From: Taxillus chinensis
Lineage: Eukaryota > Streptophyta > Magnoliopsida > Santalales > Loranthaceae
Reading direction: 5' to 3'
Assembly: GCA_023512835.1 (NCBI GenBank)
Contig: CM042092.1
Location: forward strand, 8,743,293 to 8,807,292
DNA: 64,000 nt
The notes below the pieces were generated by a model that made no database searches, was not told the origin of the DNA, and saw nothing but the letters and a program-made list of their open reading frames with translations. Shown here piece by piece: positions 1-13,800 of this stretch (within the stretch, counting starts at the first letter, position 1; each line of letters opens with the position of its first letter). Position numbers and translations under genes: made by a program.

Positions 1-1328
1 GTGGCGGGTTTAATTGTTGAACGGATAAGATGGTTAATATATTATCGGGTTAGTATTAACCATCCGGGCAACTAGCCCTTTTTTTAATTTATGACTGAGA
101 GAATATATATGATTTTTTTAAAAAAAAACATATAAAAGCACATTAAATTATTAGTTTTTGTAATGTTTCAATTTGGGGGGGGACAATATATTGACATTTA
201 AGTTATTGTGACGGATTGAATTTTGAAAAATGAATTATTTTTTGTTTGTTTGCAATTAACTATAAAGTCACTGTAAATGTACATAAATTATGTTGCGTAC
301 ATATAATTATCCACCAATTTTGGAATGTGTTAAGCTTAATTTGTAACCAGGTGTGTATAGATTAATGAAAATATTATAGAATGAAATTTAGTTGACGGTG
401 TTATAGTAGTACTGTTTATAGTAATATTGTTAACCGCAGAGGTTGTTATAGAATATTGATATTATTAAACGTGAATACACGTATGTTATGGATATATGAT
501 TGTATTTCCAAATTAAAATTAAATTAAATCGATTTCGATTTTTTTTTTTTTTTTGGTTTCCAGTTTGAATTTCTGGTTTTTCCATGTATAAATAAATAAT
601 GTACATTGTATTTGGTATTTGGCGGCCAACAAACAGACAATGCTCGCCACCTAAAGCCCTCTCTGTAAATGAAGACATTTTACCAGCCTAAAACCGACCC
701 CTCCGATATTTTACTCCAAACGGATCACGGTAAAACGATGCTTGTCTTTTTATTTAAATTTATATTTAAATTAAATTTAAATGATTAGACGTTTAGTTTA
801 TTGAATTTTTGGTTAAAACTATTTTATTAAATTAACTATTCAAATTTTTTTAAAAAAAAAAACATTGCTAGAGAGTCTGAATGCTCTTAATAATTTAGTA
901 ATCCGTTCGCAAGAAACATCTCTTATGTTGTTGTATCGGCAGTCATAGGATTATAATTTAAAAGTATTTAAACATTTTCTATACAAAAAAAAACAACAAC
1001 GCGATTGTGCAAGGTGAAAGCAGCTGGAGGAGGGTCGGCGGTACAACCGTGCTTGAGACGACAGTGGGTGTCCACTGATGGCGGCGGACGCGGCAGAATT
1101 GAACGTCTTCTAACTTCTACAAAACTTTTGAGACATAATTACTGAGATTTTCTTTGTCCTTGTTTTTATTGTGTGTTGTACGTAGTGCACCGTCACTTTT
1201 ATTTATTATTAATCACATCGTTGTTTAAAAACTCTCGCTAGTGAACCTTCTTAGGGATTCTCAGTTGCAGCTGATCCAAATTATCTAAAGTATTAGATAT
1301 TGTAGTTCGGCTCTAAGCTGAAACAAGT

Positions 1329-1379
1329 GAGCATCGCACAATGTGATTACACTCATGAGCATCGCACAATGTGATTACA
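1329..1379. repeat. Two-copy short tandem repeat
   Basis: A 23-base unit starting GAGCATCGCACAATG is present at 1329-1351 and again, identically, at 1357-1379, separated by five bases. No gene context is visible. The copies are identical although the surroundings are degenerate, so the duplication is probably recent slippage. Confidence 0.85.
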
Positions 1380-1629
1380 TGGTGAAAATTCAATATGTTT
1401 GGAGTGAGGTCAACATACTATATAAGATTTAAAGGGTAAGTTGACATTTCATGCTACTATTAGGTTGCAATTTGTCTCTTCATTGGGATTTTAAGATCAC
1501 CCACAACAGTCTCTTTCAAAATGACCATTCAAAATAATAATAAAATCCTTTTAAAAAAACTAATAGCTTGTTTCTGTAAAGATAACATTTTAGTTTATAT
1601 ATGTTAACAATTTATAGATTAAAATATTA

Positions 1630-1900
1630 TTTTTTATATTCTTTAAAATGAGAAGTGGATATGATAACAAAATTATAGAAAAGTAAATATAGTGAGATAA
1701 GAATAGTATTTTATTAAATATGGAATAAAAAATATTATATTAAATTTGTAAAGTTGCTATTTATTTGTCAAAATACTAATAAAGTTTGAAAGTTATACTT
1801 TTTATCGGTTTTTGTTAAATTTACTATTCGGGCCAATTTTTAAAAATGAATATAGATAATTTATAGTGGATGTTTTAATATATGTAACGAGTGTGCTATT
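1630..1900. repeat. AT-rich dispersed repeat, copy near left edge
   Basis: This segment shares ordered blocks with about 33,590-33,790 and 34,370-34,530. Examples are a block beginning TAAAGTTTGAAA followed by a TTTTTGTTAAATT-like block, and an upstream block ending in ATTTTATTAAAT. No coding capacity is seen. It behaves like a short non-autonomous AT-rich element (MITE-like), but I could not define clean terminal inverted repeats or target duplications. Confidence 0.4.
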
Positions 1901-4758
1901 TATTCCTCACCAACAATTTAGTTTATTTGAAAAATACGGTAGAAAGTTAACTTGACAATTTGTAAATGTTTTATCAAATATTCACAGCTAGCTAAACTAT
2001 TGGGCTTTTTGGTTAAATTATTGAGTCAAATTTAAAAACAACTACTTTTACCTTGCTCAACATTGGTTTGTATAAATTGTTGAGAAGTTAGACTACTAAT
2101 TAAATTTTATTAACTAAAACCATATACAAAAATGGAAAATATTAATAAAAAATAATTGAATGTGTGTGTTTTAAACAAGTCGAGTCATATTAATATTTAA
2201 ATGATAAAAAAATAGATATAAAATAAAATTAAATATTGAGGGTTGTTTTTTTTAAAAAATTTTATGGGGGATATATTTTTTTTTTTTTGGCTAAACTAAA
2301 CAAGTATTAAATGAGTTACATCAATGAATTACAACTGTATTACTTTTATATTAATGAAAAATAATGTAACTATAAAACTAAATAAGGTTATGAGATATAC
2401 AATTTGTTTGACGAGGGTATTAAGGTGTGTTAAGTAAGGGGTAACGTAAACGTAAAGTCTATTCCTTTTTTTTTTTTTTTTTGTAAAATGACAGGAATGT
2501 TGGCCTTCCAATTTCCATACCGTGACCAAGAGAGAGCTTATGAATTGATCAAGTCAAACTCTGTGAAGGCACCGAACCATGCAAAAAGCAATATACAATA
2601 GCGGGTCAAAGATGGCAGAAAAAAACAAACCATGGATTTGACTCCCGACTGGGATTAGTATTCTAATGACCCGGTCCACTGCCAAACCACGAAGGTGTTC
2701 TGGTTACTGCTCATCTAGATTAATTTTGATGTACGGAAAGCCTAGCTTGGTCCTTACATGTGACATACGTTGCCGAAACGCCAATAATGCGTTTATGGGT
2801 CGGTCGGTCGGTCGGTCACATACGTTTGTGTGCGTATCTTTTGTGATGGGCCCTCGATGATGATGTTAAAGTGTTTGGGCCACCTTAATAGGGAGGGGGG
2901 GGGGTTGTCCAGGTTTGGGCCTCCTGACAGGCCTCGGTCAAGAAGCCCTGCCGGATCCGTTCTCTTTTGTATCTTTTTCATTCACCGGCTCATTCGTAGC
3001 TTCCTAGTTAAAAGTGAACTCAAAATCTACCACTTCACGCATGGTCATGGGCATATATTACCATTTAACCACCACTCTTTGTTACCCCAAGGCCCTACAA
3101 AAGTTTGTCCCAGACGATTCCTTAAACGATGAGTAAAAAACACAGCACATTCATTCAAGACCATGCGTTGCGTGTTACTACCAGATGGCTCCTCAGCCTA
3201 GAATATGACTAGATGAGAGAGTGGTTGCTAAAAACAAAAGAAAAAAAAAAAAAAAAAAAAGAGGAAAAAAGTTTTAAAGAATATTAAAAATTTTAAGAAA
3301 AAATTTATAAAACAAAATTTTTAAGGAAAATAGTGGGCCAACAGTTTTTAGGAATGCCTGTTTAACTTCCTATTCCTTCCTATTTTTCAAAAATGGCCGC
3401 TCGTGCAATCAAATTTTAATTTTTACTTTTTGCGAAGAATTAATTTAACAAAAATATTTTTTATTAATATTATATAAAGTATTAATTCAATTATAATATT
3501 AATATTTTTTATTCATTTCGGTTATATTTTATCTTACACCCCCTGTCTTTTAAAACAATCTTTTTATTTTTAGGTATTTCCTTTGAAAATAACATTTTAA
3601 GTTGATGACAAAAATGAATTGTTACGTTAGATATTAAAAAGTATACTATAAAAAGTTGGTTTGTTCAACTTAAAAAGGAACTTTTTGCTATTTTAAAAAT
3701 ACAAATTCAAAAAGTCTCCCGTCCTAAAAGCACAACTATAATATTTCAAATTCAAATTGTGTTAGTTTCAAAATCCAATTTAATAAAAACATTTCCAATT
3801 TTACTTTCCAGCCTCAAAATTTCAACAAAAGAAAATCACAACACTATAAATAATATTCTTTCAGATTAAACTGTTAATGTTTATTCTCTGCTTTCAAATT
3901 TTCTTTTCTTTTCTTCTTCTTCTAATATCCCGCTCTCTTTTTTAAACTTTCAGCTTGGAAAAAAAATAACTACAAATTTTTAATCAAACCAATGAGATTA
4001 CCTGTTAAAATATAGATACTCAAAAGTGCTTAAATTTTAAAAAGCAAATGATTGAAATAACAAACAGTACACTTATAATAATTTAAATTTAATTTAATGC
4101 CTTGTATTTAACACTAAGAATACACTTTCACTCGATTTACATTACCTTAACTTTAAACTACAATAAGAACTAATCTTACATCATTGTGTGAGAAACAGTT
4201 TCACCTTTTTTTTTCTTATTTACGTTTACGTCGTGAGGCGCTTTTTGTTTTTGCCAATTCTTCACTCATTTGTCACAAATCCGTTCAATTTCACCTATTT
4301 CAATATTGAAAAATCATCGTTCATGCACAAATAACAATCGGTGTATATTATAAACAATACAACTATCTATGTATTTGGTCAAAATAAACTAATTATCAAC
4401 TTTCAAATCAATATATAGGTTTTGCCTTGTATCACATCAAAATAACAATTTAATTGTTGTTGTTATCAATCATATGCATATCGAATACGTAAAATAGTTA
4501 CTAAGAAGTAGAACCACCCACTTATAACTTGTTGAAATCAATTGAGTCATCCAAACTTGCGGTTTTTTTTGGTTTTTTATAGTGATTTAATTTTTTGTAT
4601 TATATCGAAATTGATTCTTCAATTTAAGGCATAGTGTGTGCACATATAAACTAAAGTAATCACATTAAGTTAGTATCAAAGTCATTGGTGCATGTTTGAT
4701 AAGTTTTTTACTTCAAACTTTGGTTGTATCACTTGTTAATGTTATATTTCAAAGCAAG

Positions 4759-4791
<33 letters not shown>
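4759..4791. repeat. TA microsatellite
   Basis: About twenty bases of pure TA dinucleotides, then an interrupted TGTATATATATG tail. It lies in intergenic DNA. Confidence 0.9.
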
Positions 4792-5887
4792 GATTACGTG
4801 AATTTTTTTAATAAAATGATCGAGTATTTTAAGCTTAATGATCATGTTATTGACGGTTTTTAAGAGTATTAGCATCAGCTATCATATTGATTTTCCTAAA
4901 TTTATAGTTTTAAACTACGTTTTGGTTCCATATACAAATATACATCACATTAAATTCTTTAAATCAAACTTTATATTATTAAAATAATATTTTATATTAA
5001 TTATTGTAGTTAATAATAATTTATTATAATTTAATATAAAATGAAAGTTAATGTTATGGGAACATGAAGGAGAAAAGTGGAAGAAAATTATTTAAATGTA
5101 ATTTATTAAGCATATGTAGTGAATATTACTTTAAATATATATTGGAAAACATTATGTAAACCTATATAGAAAGTTAAACATGGGACAGCTGCTGTAAGAA
5201 TGATTTTATGACTTTTTAATTTTATGTTCATAAATTTAGAGATACAGACTTATATAGAGAACCTGCTACTAGTGATCTAAGTCTTAACAGTATATGTTTG
5301 TCAGACAAATGACTTCTTATATTGTATTTAACCGTTACGGGAAAAGCATAAATTTAGTGATAGTTAGTAAAAACAACTAATGAATTCATTATTTAGTGAG
5401 GGTTTTACAAAACCATGGTTTTTTTAAAATAATACTAATTATACTTTAGGGGTGGTTTATAATTGCAACAAAAGTATTTAATGTTCTAGAAATAAATATA
5501 TAAAATATATTAAAATTATTTTATATCTGGACTTGTTTGGTTGGGTGATTTTTGTTTGCAAACAAGATTATTTTTGAAAACAGTAAATTTGATAAATTTA
5601 AAATTATTTATTAGTGGTTAAAATTTATTTTAGTTTTTCAAAATAATATTATTTTTAAAAATAATGATTTATAACCGACATAAAAATATTTATTTTGTTA
5701 AATAAATATATCTTATCTGTAGGTGTTAGTGGGCTGAACACCGCCACAAATGTATGGGAAAAATTTAACGCGCGTTTTTTCTCACTCCGCGCCAACTGTA
5801 CTATTGCACCGCGCCCCTCCGTTTTTCGCAACACAACACCAAAAAATCGCCAAAAAACCAAACTTCACGGCTGAGAGCGAGTAGTCC

Positions 5888-6288
5888 TTGTTCCCAGGTG
5901 AAGAAATCACTATCGCCAAGGGCGACGCAAGCATCGTCGAGTTGCCGGCCTCCGTCCTGCAGGACGGAGGCATTGTTCGGAGCCATCTTCGTCACGAGGT
6001 AACCAGAATCGAGTGGCGGGCGGAGGCGGAGAGCGATGGCCCCAATGGCTGCTGCTCTCGGCCAGTGAAGGTCCATTCCTGCAACAGCTCGGCCGGAGCC
6101 TGTTCGATCCTCCTCTTTCGTCCTTCCAGGCCGAACCCATCTCCAGACCTGGGTTCAGCGTTGCGGACAAGCTGTTTGTAAAAATTCCCAATAGAGATAG
6201 CGGCAATATTGGAGGCTACCCAGACGCGTTTCCGTTATTGCAGATGGCTTTTTGGCGGCCGAACTCCAAGCTGAGGCACCCGAATTAA
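5888..6288. other. GC-rich island with open frames on both strands, unassigned
   Basis: About 400 bases are clearly GC-richer than their surroundings. Overlapping open frames of 91-98 codons run on both strands (plus 5888-6181 and 6013-6288, minus 5910-6206). I recognise no domain in any of them. The island ends 750 bases before the PPR fragment on the plus strand, so it could be that gene's former promoter and 5' leader, a first exon of something else, or a transposon piece. The frames on both strands may simply reflect GC content. Not called as a gene. Confidence 0.35.
5948..5971. repeat. Perfect 24-bp palindrome
   Basis: Two 12-base arms (GCCTCCGTCCTG and its exact complement) meet at a central CTGCAG with no loop. 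It sits inside the GC-rich island. Such a perfect GC-rich inverted repeat could extrude a cruciform or be a binding site, but nothing else points to a function. Confidence 0.9.
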
Positions 6289-7055
6289 TCATTTCCTGTT
6301 ATAATTTACCAGCATGGTGTATTTTAGGTTAAAATTATTATATTTGACTATATTGTGTGTGATGTTTATGCCATATGTGTGCGCTCGCTCGCTAAAAGTC
6401 ACGACATTGTATTTTATTTGCTGTTAACTTGTGAGAAAACGGGTCTCATTCGTCCCCTTAATTTGTTTGTAATCATTTGCCCTGAAGTGATTCACCCATC
6501 GACCAATAATACATGCTTTGTACGGCTTTGCACTATGTCCGAGTTAATATAGTATTGCTGCTCTTATGCAAGTACATTCCAGCAGGCGAGGGGCCTTAAG
6601 GCGATTGATTTTGTGTGATAAATGAGTAGTTAATTATTTTTTTATACTGGAAAGTTTGATTGCTGATCTATCATATGCTGTTTTACAAATTCCAATTATA
6701 TTTACTTTGATGACATGGAAATTGGAAAACAGTTTTCATTCATATCAAAATATGAACAGTTTATTAAATCTGTCATGAATCACAGTAAACGAGCAAACTA
6801 GTTGAAAACATGCACATTTTTTTATATGTATAATTTCACATCAAAATATAAACGTTTTATCAAAGCAGTCATTAATTTTTTTCCTATAGTTCCAAAATAA
6901 TTGAAATTATAGAAATTACACCCAGAAAAGTGTTGGGTTTTTATTTTTTTTATTTTTATTGTTAGATGGTATCAGTTTATGCTTTTCATGGATGTAAATT
7001 TATGTACTGGGCTTACAGGAACTGACCTTCTAGCATTGGAACTTCTTAGATTTGT

Positions 7056-7620
7056 TTGCATGCAAGGTCATTAACAGTAAACAACTGTTTGGATGACAGA
7101 GCAGAGGTTTCTGAGCTTCTCCGGCCAATGGTTTTCAGTTCATCGTCTTTCATGAAATGTTGCCACTCCGCAAGCACACCTTTGTGTTGCTCAATCTGGA
7201 AGCAACACTTGTCTTCACAGGCTGGTGCCGAAAGCAGAGGAGTGGAAAACAGTGTGGGAGATGGGTTTTTGGATCTTGATATGTCAGAGAATGCTAATGT
7301 GGATCAAATGACCCAGAAAGCAAATGAGTAAGAGTTGATTTCTGAGCTAGAATTGGCTGAGGGAGAAGAAGTAGAAGGAAGCTTTGAAAATCCTTCCCAA
7401 CTTGAGTTGGCGGCAGCAGACGCAGAGACTGAAGTTGAAAAAAAAATCGAAGAGATGTGGGCCTTCAGAATTATTCAAGGCCCTTCAAGGTGTTTGTGGA
7501 CAACCTGCTGCCACCATTCTTGTTAAGTGGGCTGAGGAAGGAAAAGATTTGAGCAGGGAAGAGATGGCGCTGGCCATGTCCGCCCTTAGTAAGCGTTGAA
7601 TGTATGGAAGGGCATTGCAG
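7056..7620 (+). pseudogene. N-terminal fragment of a mitochondrial PPR protein gene (PPR596-like), broken
   Basis: The translation resembles the N-terminal exon of the At1g80270/At1g15480 family of mitochondrial pentatricopeptide repeat proteins. It has a leader-like stretch, then LSSQAGAESRG, an acidic low-complexity region (SELELAEGEEVEG), then SELFKAL, KWAEEGKDLSREE and MYGRALQ up to a splice-donor-like GT at 7621. The frame is broken: a stop follows TQKANE near 7329, a frameshift lies near 7440-7460, and a TGA at about 7597 comes just before MYGRALQ. No downstream exons with PPR repeats are visible, so the RNA-binding part is gone. Intact family members act in mitochondrial RNA processing. 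This copy is a truncated pseudogene. The family call rests on recalled homologues, not a search. Confidence 0.7.
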
Positions 7621-8094
7621 GTATATTTTAATGGTTTGGCCCTCAAGTATTTATGTATTCGTTTACAGTAAATTATTACTCAAATAAAATCATGTTGCAC
7701 TGCTTTCAGCGATGCCTTCGTTTGTTCTTTTGGATGAGGACAACTGCTTTATAAGTTTTAGGCACATTAGTTTTCAGTCGGAAAAGAGATTAGTTATTTA
7801 TATTTTCTAAACCTGCTTACACATTGAAGTGTTAAGTGGCTAACTTAATCACCACTGGGATACTGATGACTGGGGAGCTGTTTGAATTTTAGAATGAAAG
7901 CTTTTCCGTTTGGACATAATACTATAATTTTTGCGATAGTAGGAGGCATCTGGCCCTCTATTTCTTTAAAGAACTGTTTTTTTATTTGTGATTAATTGAG
8001 TTTGTGTTATAATCTATATATTTAAAGTTTATTTTCTGCTGTTTGCACCGATAGTAGCAAATGAGCAGTAAAAAGTGAACTTTTTTATAAAAAA

Positions 8095-8320
8095 AAATTA
8101 ATAGAACCGACATTTTTTTTTAAAAGATTTAGCGTGAATTTACAACAGCCACTAAGTGTAAACTAAATCGCTATAAAATTTAAATGTAGCGGTTATTTTG
8201 AATATTGGTAAAAATTGTCACTAATTCTTTTGAAAGTTTTTAAACCGTTACTAATTCTTTTATTGAAGGTTAAAAATCATTATAAAGGTCAAAAACATTT
8301 GCCACTAATTTCTTGTTTTT
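8095..8320. mobile_element. Possible non-autonomous DNA transposon remnant with internal short repeats
   Basis: Imperfect short units recur here in both orientations: GCCACTAA, CCGTTACTAA, TCACTAATTCTTTTG, AGCGGTTA and TCGCTATAAAA. Arrays like these are typical of the subterminal repeats of CACTA-type elements, but no intact terminal inverted repeat or target duplication was found, so the class is a guess. Confidence 0.3.
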
Positions 8321-10131
8321 TAGTAAGCAATGATTACAGATGTGATTTAAAAGAAAAAACTAATTGAAGTTGTCCCATTCATAAATGCTATCTTGTTTCC
8401 GACCAAACAAGTGCAGAATGGCCAAAATAAACACAGTAAGGATAAATACACAAACACATGCATATTACAAAAGCACACATGCAAACACAAAGAGATAGAA
8501 GATCTATTCCGGATGTATCCCACCACATAACTGTCCTAACCAGACATGTAGAAGGGATAATTATAAGGGCCACATGCATGTTAGCATGCACATGCCTCCA
8601 TGTGAAGCCATGTAGCATGTAACCTTGTTTGGCTTGTGTTCTATCTGCTGTTGTTTTTCAGCTTCATTTACTTTTTTCGTTGTTGTCGATTGTTGGACAC
8701 GAAGTCTATTTCAATTATGTGACTTGTTGGTCTATTATTTGATATATGTTAGGTGCGCTTGATTGAATTAAATATAGTGAGCAATTAATTTGTGACATTT
8801 AGTTGATCTTATATAACCTATATCTATCTTAGTCCTCAATAAATAATTGTGATTTGATACCTCTACGGGTGGGTCCCATTCATAGATAACATCTTTTATA
8901 TGAAAACTTATGGCATCATATTTTAACGTGCTCTTCCGCGTATTGCGTTGATTCCTTAAAGAATAATACATACTCATCTGAACGGAAATTAATTAATGAT
9001 TTCTTTTGAGTTTTTAACTTACGTATTAATGGCTGTCTTATGATGTTATTAAATAAGAGTTTTTGGATGGCAGAATTAATGTACCAGTAAGTATATGGGC
9101 GTGGCTGTACTTTCACAATCCGTGAAAGTAAAACAAGCAATGCTTAGCTCATAAAACAAAATTGAGTAATGTTTAGTCTCATAAAACGAATAGCGTTTTT
9201 CTTTTATCTGCATGTGCCTATCTTCTATTTAGCCTAAGAATCAAGAGACCTTAATTATCACCAATATCGTCAACGTTTTAATGGGCGGATATGGACTTTG
9301 TCAACATGTAATCCATAATAGTAAGAAATCTACAATTCCATTAACAGAAGCATTTGTTCCAAACACACACCCCATTTGTTCTCAAATTTCAAACCGTTTG
9401 AAGGTCGAAAACCCATACCCAAACAGTTGCCATGGCATTATTCCCAAACCCAAACAGTTGCACAATCATGAGGAACAAAATCATGTAGAACATTATAATG
9501 AGAGTGACCAACTTTAGTCTGCTGATAAGGAACAAAACCAATTCCCAGACAGGTGCACAATCATGTAGTCTCATTAAGAGGGATAAGACAGGCACCACAG
9601 CGCAAAAAAGTAAGAGTACAATATTGAAAACAATTTATAAATAATGAAAAAGGCTTCCATTTTTGGCATGCCTTCTTTGTGATATATTAATGCGTGGTAC
9701 GCATACCAAATAGGTAATTTTAAAACAAGTCAATAAGCACTCAGAATGAGATGATGACATGTTCAAAAAGCTACTACAATTTACTATGAAACGCTAGCAA
9801 TGAAAGACTGACACAGCGAAGAGTTAGTTCATTATATGGGTCAAAGAACTGCTAAAAGTGTCCCAATATTGATAAAAAAAGCTGTAAAAACTCGTCACAG
9901 TTAATTAAGGTAAGTGACGGGTTTAATTTCGGCTCCCGTGAGCCAAACTTGACCTAACAAATTAAAGAAGAGGACAGCTACCTTAATTTTGCTCACCTCA
10001 AGAAACCCAGACAGAACATGCTTTAAGGAGGCGCGCAGTTAGTAGGACAATTTTCCGATTACCACGGCTTTTTAATAAGTTTCATAATATAAGACCGTGC
10101 CGTTTTCAATTTTTTTCCCAAAATACCTTCT

Positions 10132-10420
10132 TTGGATTCCAAAGTCTCACCCTCCGGCCAAGACACCACCATCACCAGAGTTCTGCACCAGACAGCGTAT
10201 CACCCGACGCCTTGCCTACGTTGGGCTGAACTTGGTAGGCGTTGCCGGACGGTAGTTGGACGAATCCGAAGTAGGAATGTTGGTCGTCCACTCGTCCGGT
10301 GTGGAGGTTTAGGTTTGTGATTGTGGATTCACAGTGGTTGGCCATAAACGAGACCGGGTGGTAAGTTTGTGTGAAGCAGCGGCCGTGGTTAGCCATGAAC
10401 GAGGAAAAACAAGCAGCGAG
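10132..10420 (-). other. GC-richer patch with an unassigned minus-strand open frame
   Basis: A minus-strand frame (10172-10396, 74 codons) shows mixed composition rather than low complexity and contains FMANHCESTITNLNLHTGR. The phrase meaning HCES-with-flanks recurs in part in neighbouring sequence (TGGTTGGCCAT and TGGTTAGCCAT), so a short internal duplication is likely. I recognise no family. It may be a gene fragment captured by a transposon. Confidence 0.25.
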
Positions 10421-10559
10421 TGTTGTGTGGTTGAGGAAAGACAGCTGTGGACGGAGGTGTATGGTTAGATGGTGTTCCTGTAATTAAGTTTAGTGCAATT
10501 ACAAAGATTGTCAACTCTCTATATGGTATTATAGAGTCCTGATATTGTCTACACTATAG

Positions 10560-10890
10560 CTGTAGGAATGAAACGGATACCAATGGATACAATGAAACGT
10601 CAAATTGAGCGTCGGATAAATGGTCATGTCGGTAAGTATGCAACTACATATGCATTCTTGTTGATCATGCGCAAGATCTGATAAGTGTCCTTTTTTGGGC
10701 TGCAATTTGTTGTATTAGCTAAGGAATTTTGTGAAGATATCAACAAGCTAATAGATGTGTATTCTAATGAGACATTTTTCTTAAGAATATGTTCCGAGGA
10801 AATTCTATTTAACAGCAATGTGCTTAGTTCTATAATACATGACATGATTATTAGATATGAAAATACCAATGGTGAACATATTTAAAATAT
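10560..10890 (-). mobile_element. Ty3/gypsy relic, 3' end of the polyprotein
   Basis: On the minus strand the translation contains SPKKDTYQILRMINKNAYVV followed by LPT. This matches the conserved end of gypsy polyproteins after the integrase core, usually of the form SPRKxGPYRILxKINDNAYVVDLP. The flanking reading frame is decayed and no LTR was identified. It is an old fragment. Confidence 0.55.
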
Positions 10891-13800
10891 ATCAAACTCG
10901 TATCAATTATCTTTTCATCCATCTTAGATGTTCACCACAAGTAGCTATATATTTTGTTTTCAGAAGTAAATGATTGAAATAGAGTCGACAAGAACAAAAA
11001 AAATATTATCCTCACTATTAAAAAAGGTCAATACGAAAAAAAAAAAGGCAGACAAAAAAATGTGCTTAGTTCTATTATCCTTCACTATTACAGTTCACTA
11101 TTAGCTCAATTATCCTCACTATTAAATATTTGAAGGTCAACCAGTAAAAAAAATTAATATACCAATCCAACGAACAAGAACAACTTGAAATGATGACAAC
11201 TCATACAACAAAAAGAAAAATAGCAAAATATTTTCAAACATTGCTATATCTTCACATTGTGATTTAATTAAGAATTTCAAATAAGATTCTATAAAACTTT
11301 TGTGTACTTTTTTTCCTCATGTTTCATCTTCATGCGCTTTGTAAAGTCGAGTCAAGTTTTAATAATGCAATTCATGAGCAGATAATTGAAATTATAATAA
11401 TATAACTTAACCGACCTTGCACCAAATTAAAGAGTGGATAAGTTCTCTGCTGCATTTGAAAACCTTGGCGAGCAAAAACAAAGTAGTGCAATTCGTGAGC
11501 GATCTCCCTATCATTATTTGTGATTGGTGCAACTCCCGAGTAAACAATAATTCATGGGTAATAATAAAGCAGAACAATACAATTAGTTGTATAATTTATT
11601 CATTATTCCAATGTCATACACATTCTCAAATCCCAAAAGGTCTACAAGCAATAACTTTCCCGTGTCCCCCTTGCTAATGTTAAGAATGTTAAATGTTTAA
11701 TGACCCTTATTACCAGTAAAATTTTATAATATTGCTTCCTTGATGTTACCTTTTGCCGGTCAATTTTCTATTTACTATAAACATGCAGACACATTAAGCT
11801 TAAATTATAGGGTATCTAGATCTATAGTGTCTCAAGATAAAAATCTAAATCACAGGAAGAATGTGAGTCTTCTCTTCAATTGCTCGCTTAGCTAATCCTT
11901 CATGCAGTTCCAAGATTTATATTAAAACCTCATACATGGATAATTGAGGTTAAGAAAAATACAAATAAAAAAAATATATCTTAGCAGACTAATATTATCT
12001 TTAAGGCTTGAGGAGTACTGCAAATAAGATTTTGCATTGCAATTGGATTGGGTTAGAATAACATAGGAAAAATCATAATAATAACAAAAATTGATAGTAG
12101 TCAAAATCAATTCAAGGCTGCAAAATATTTTTCTTTAAAGTATTTACATAATTGGCCAATATGTTGTATAATTTTTTGTTGCCCTAGTTGAACTCTAAAT
12201 CTGATGTTATGTTCATACAATTTGAAATAAACAAGTTTTACATATATTTGACCAATAATGGTGTAGTGATATAAAAGGATTATCAAAGAGTTTTTCAAAA
12301 CACAAGAACATTATTTTTCAAAGAATAACATTTCAATTTTACATTAACTTTATAGTATACCACAATTATCTCTGAAGTAATCCAAATGTCAAGTAATCTA
12401 AGTTGTGTTACTATATCTATGTTCTTTTTGCTTCTCATGGTAGGGATTGAGCTTGAGAAAAGAATACATTACTATATCTTTGAGCTTACCCCACAGGTTG
12501 GGGTAAGATCCTCCCCTTTCTAAAAAGTCAACATCACCATTGTTTGGATTCTTATCCTTGTTTCCCAAGAGGACTTTCATATCATGTATCTAATATCACC
12601 CTTGAAGGTGTTGATTTCATTTTTAGTATATGTTATTTTGCCTACTAAAATACCCCTAAAATATATTGCTCAACAATATTTATGTCAAATGCATTAACCT
12701 TTCAAGTATTTTATGCAATCTCAATGAGATGTCAACACCTCCTAGAGATAATAAAAAATAATATTTGAGTCTATTATCCAAGTTTTAAAGAATGAAGGGT
12801 CACCATCTATAAATATCTATAAATTAACCTGAAAAAGAATAAAATCAATTTAACATACATTTCAATAAGCAAAAACAACTCGAAATAACAACAATAACTC
12901 ATACATAAAAATGGCAAATGACAAAAGAACCTTTATAAATAAGAAGAATGAGAGTAATCAATTTATATCTACTTGAGTGGTGAAAAAAATAAAATTTAAT
13001 TTATTTCCTTTACTCTCTTAAAATTTAATTTGTAAATTTTAATTGTTAAGTAAAATTTTAGAAAAAGTTTCCGTAAATTTAATCCATTTCTATTTTGGTG
13101 TCTACTAGTGAATTTCGTCTTTTAGTGAAAATCCGTCGCCTTCTATGGTTTTTTTTTTTCACAAAAAACATGACAAATTTTACACAATATTTCAAAGGGA
13201 AATTAATAAAAATGAAAAAGTAAATGCATGTGGCAAGTCATGAGGGCCAAAAAAAGGCCATGCTCTTTGCTTTAAAATATAGACAAATATATAGTTGGAA
13301 AAGAATTATTAAAGGAAAAAGTTTGGGATGGTAGAAGAAATAGCTCCGTTCGAACCCTGTAAACATATATTATATATATATATATAGGCAAGAAAATTAT
13401 CAGATTCATTTAACCACGTGTATGGCAGGCTGTATTAAAGTCAGCCACTGATTTTAATCAAAATTCAAATTCAGGCATCATCCGTTGCTTTGCATTGGTC
13501 GTTGATGATTTATAGTGCTGCTCTCATGGGTGGGCGCCTTCACTTGCGATTTGTTATGCCACCAGATTTACTTCAATAGTGGCAGCCTTGTTTGTAGGTT
13601 GTACAAAACCAAAAACAAAAACAAAAAAACAAAAAAATAAAGCGACCGAGAGAGATAGGTAGGTTGATAGTCACCTCAAACAAAACAACGTAATCAAATT
13701 ATGTACGGCATCTATATATGAAATTTTAAGCCTTTGGCCCTCCCTGGTGGAGGAGAAGAAGCAAATAAACCTGCGTTTCAAGGTAATGGTCAAAGTTCCG

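Larger units (their letters stand above)
1..5880. other. AT-rich intergenic DNA, no gene seen
   Basis: No reading frame here has a recognisable domain, and the short open frames sit in low-complexity sequence. The stretch holds homopolymer tracts, a short tandem repeat near 1.3 kb, a copy of an AT-rich dispersed repeat near 1.6-1.9 kb and a TA microsatellite near 4.76 kb. Two slightly GC-richer patches (about 1000-1130 and 2540-3130) have no codon pattern I can assign. Confidence 0.6.

Noticed and set aside
8388..9140. Three minus-strand frames of 69-76 codons
   Set aside because: No domain, no signal of coding bias and no splice link between them.
13340..13365. GTTCGAACC motif resembling a tRNA T-arm
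   Set aside because: No A-box, acceptor stem or cloverleaf can be formed around it. No other tRNA, snRNA or known microRNA sequence was recognised in the window.
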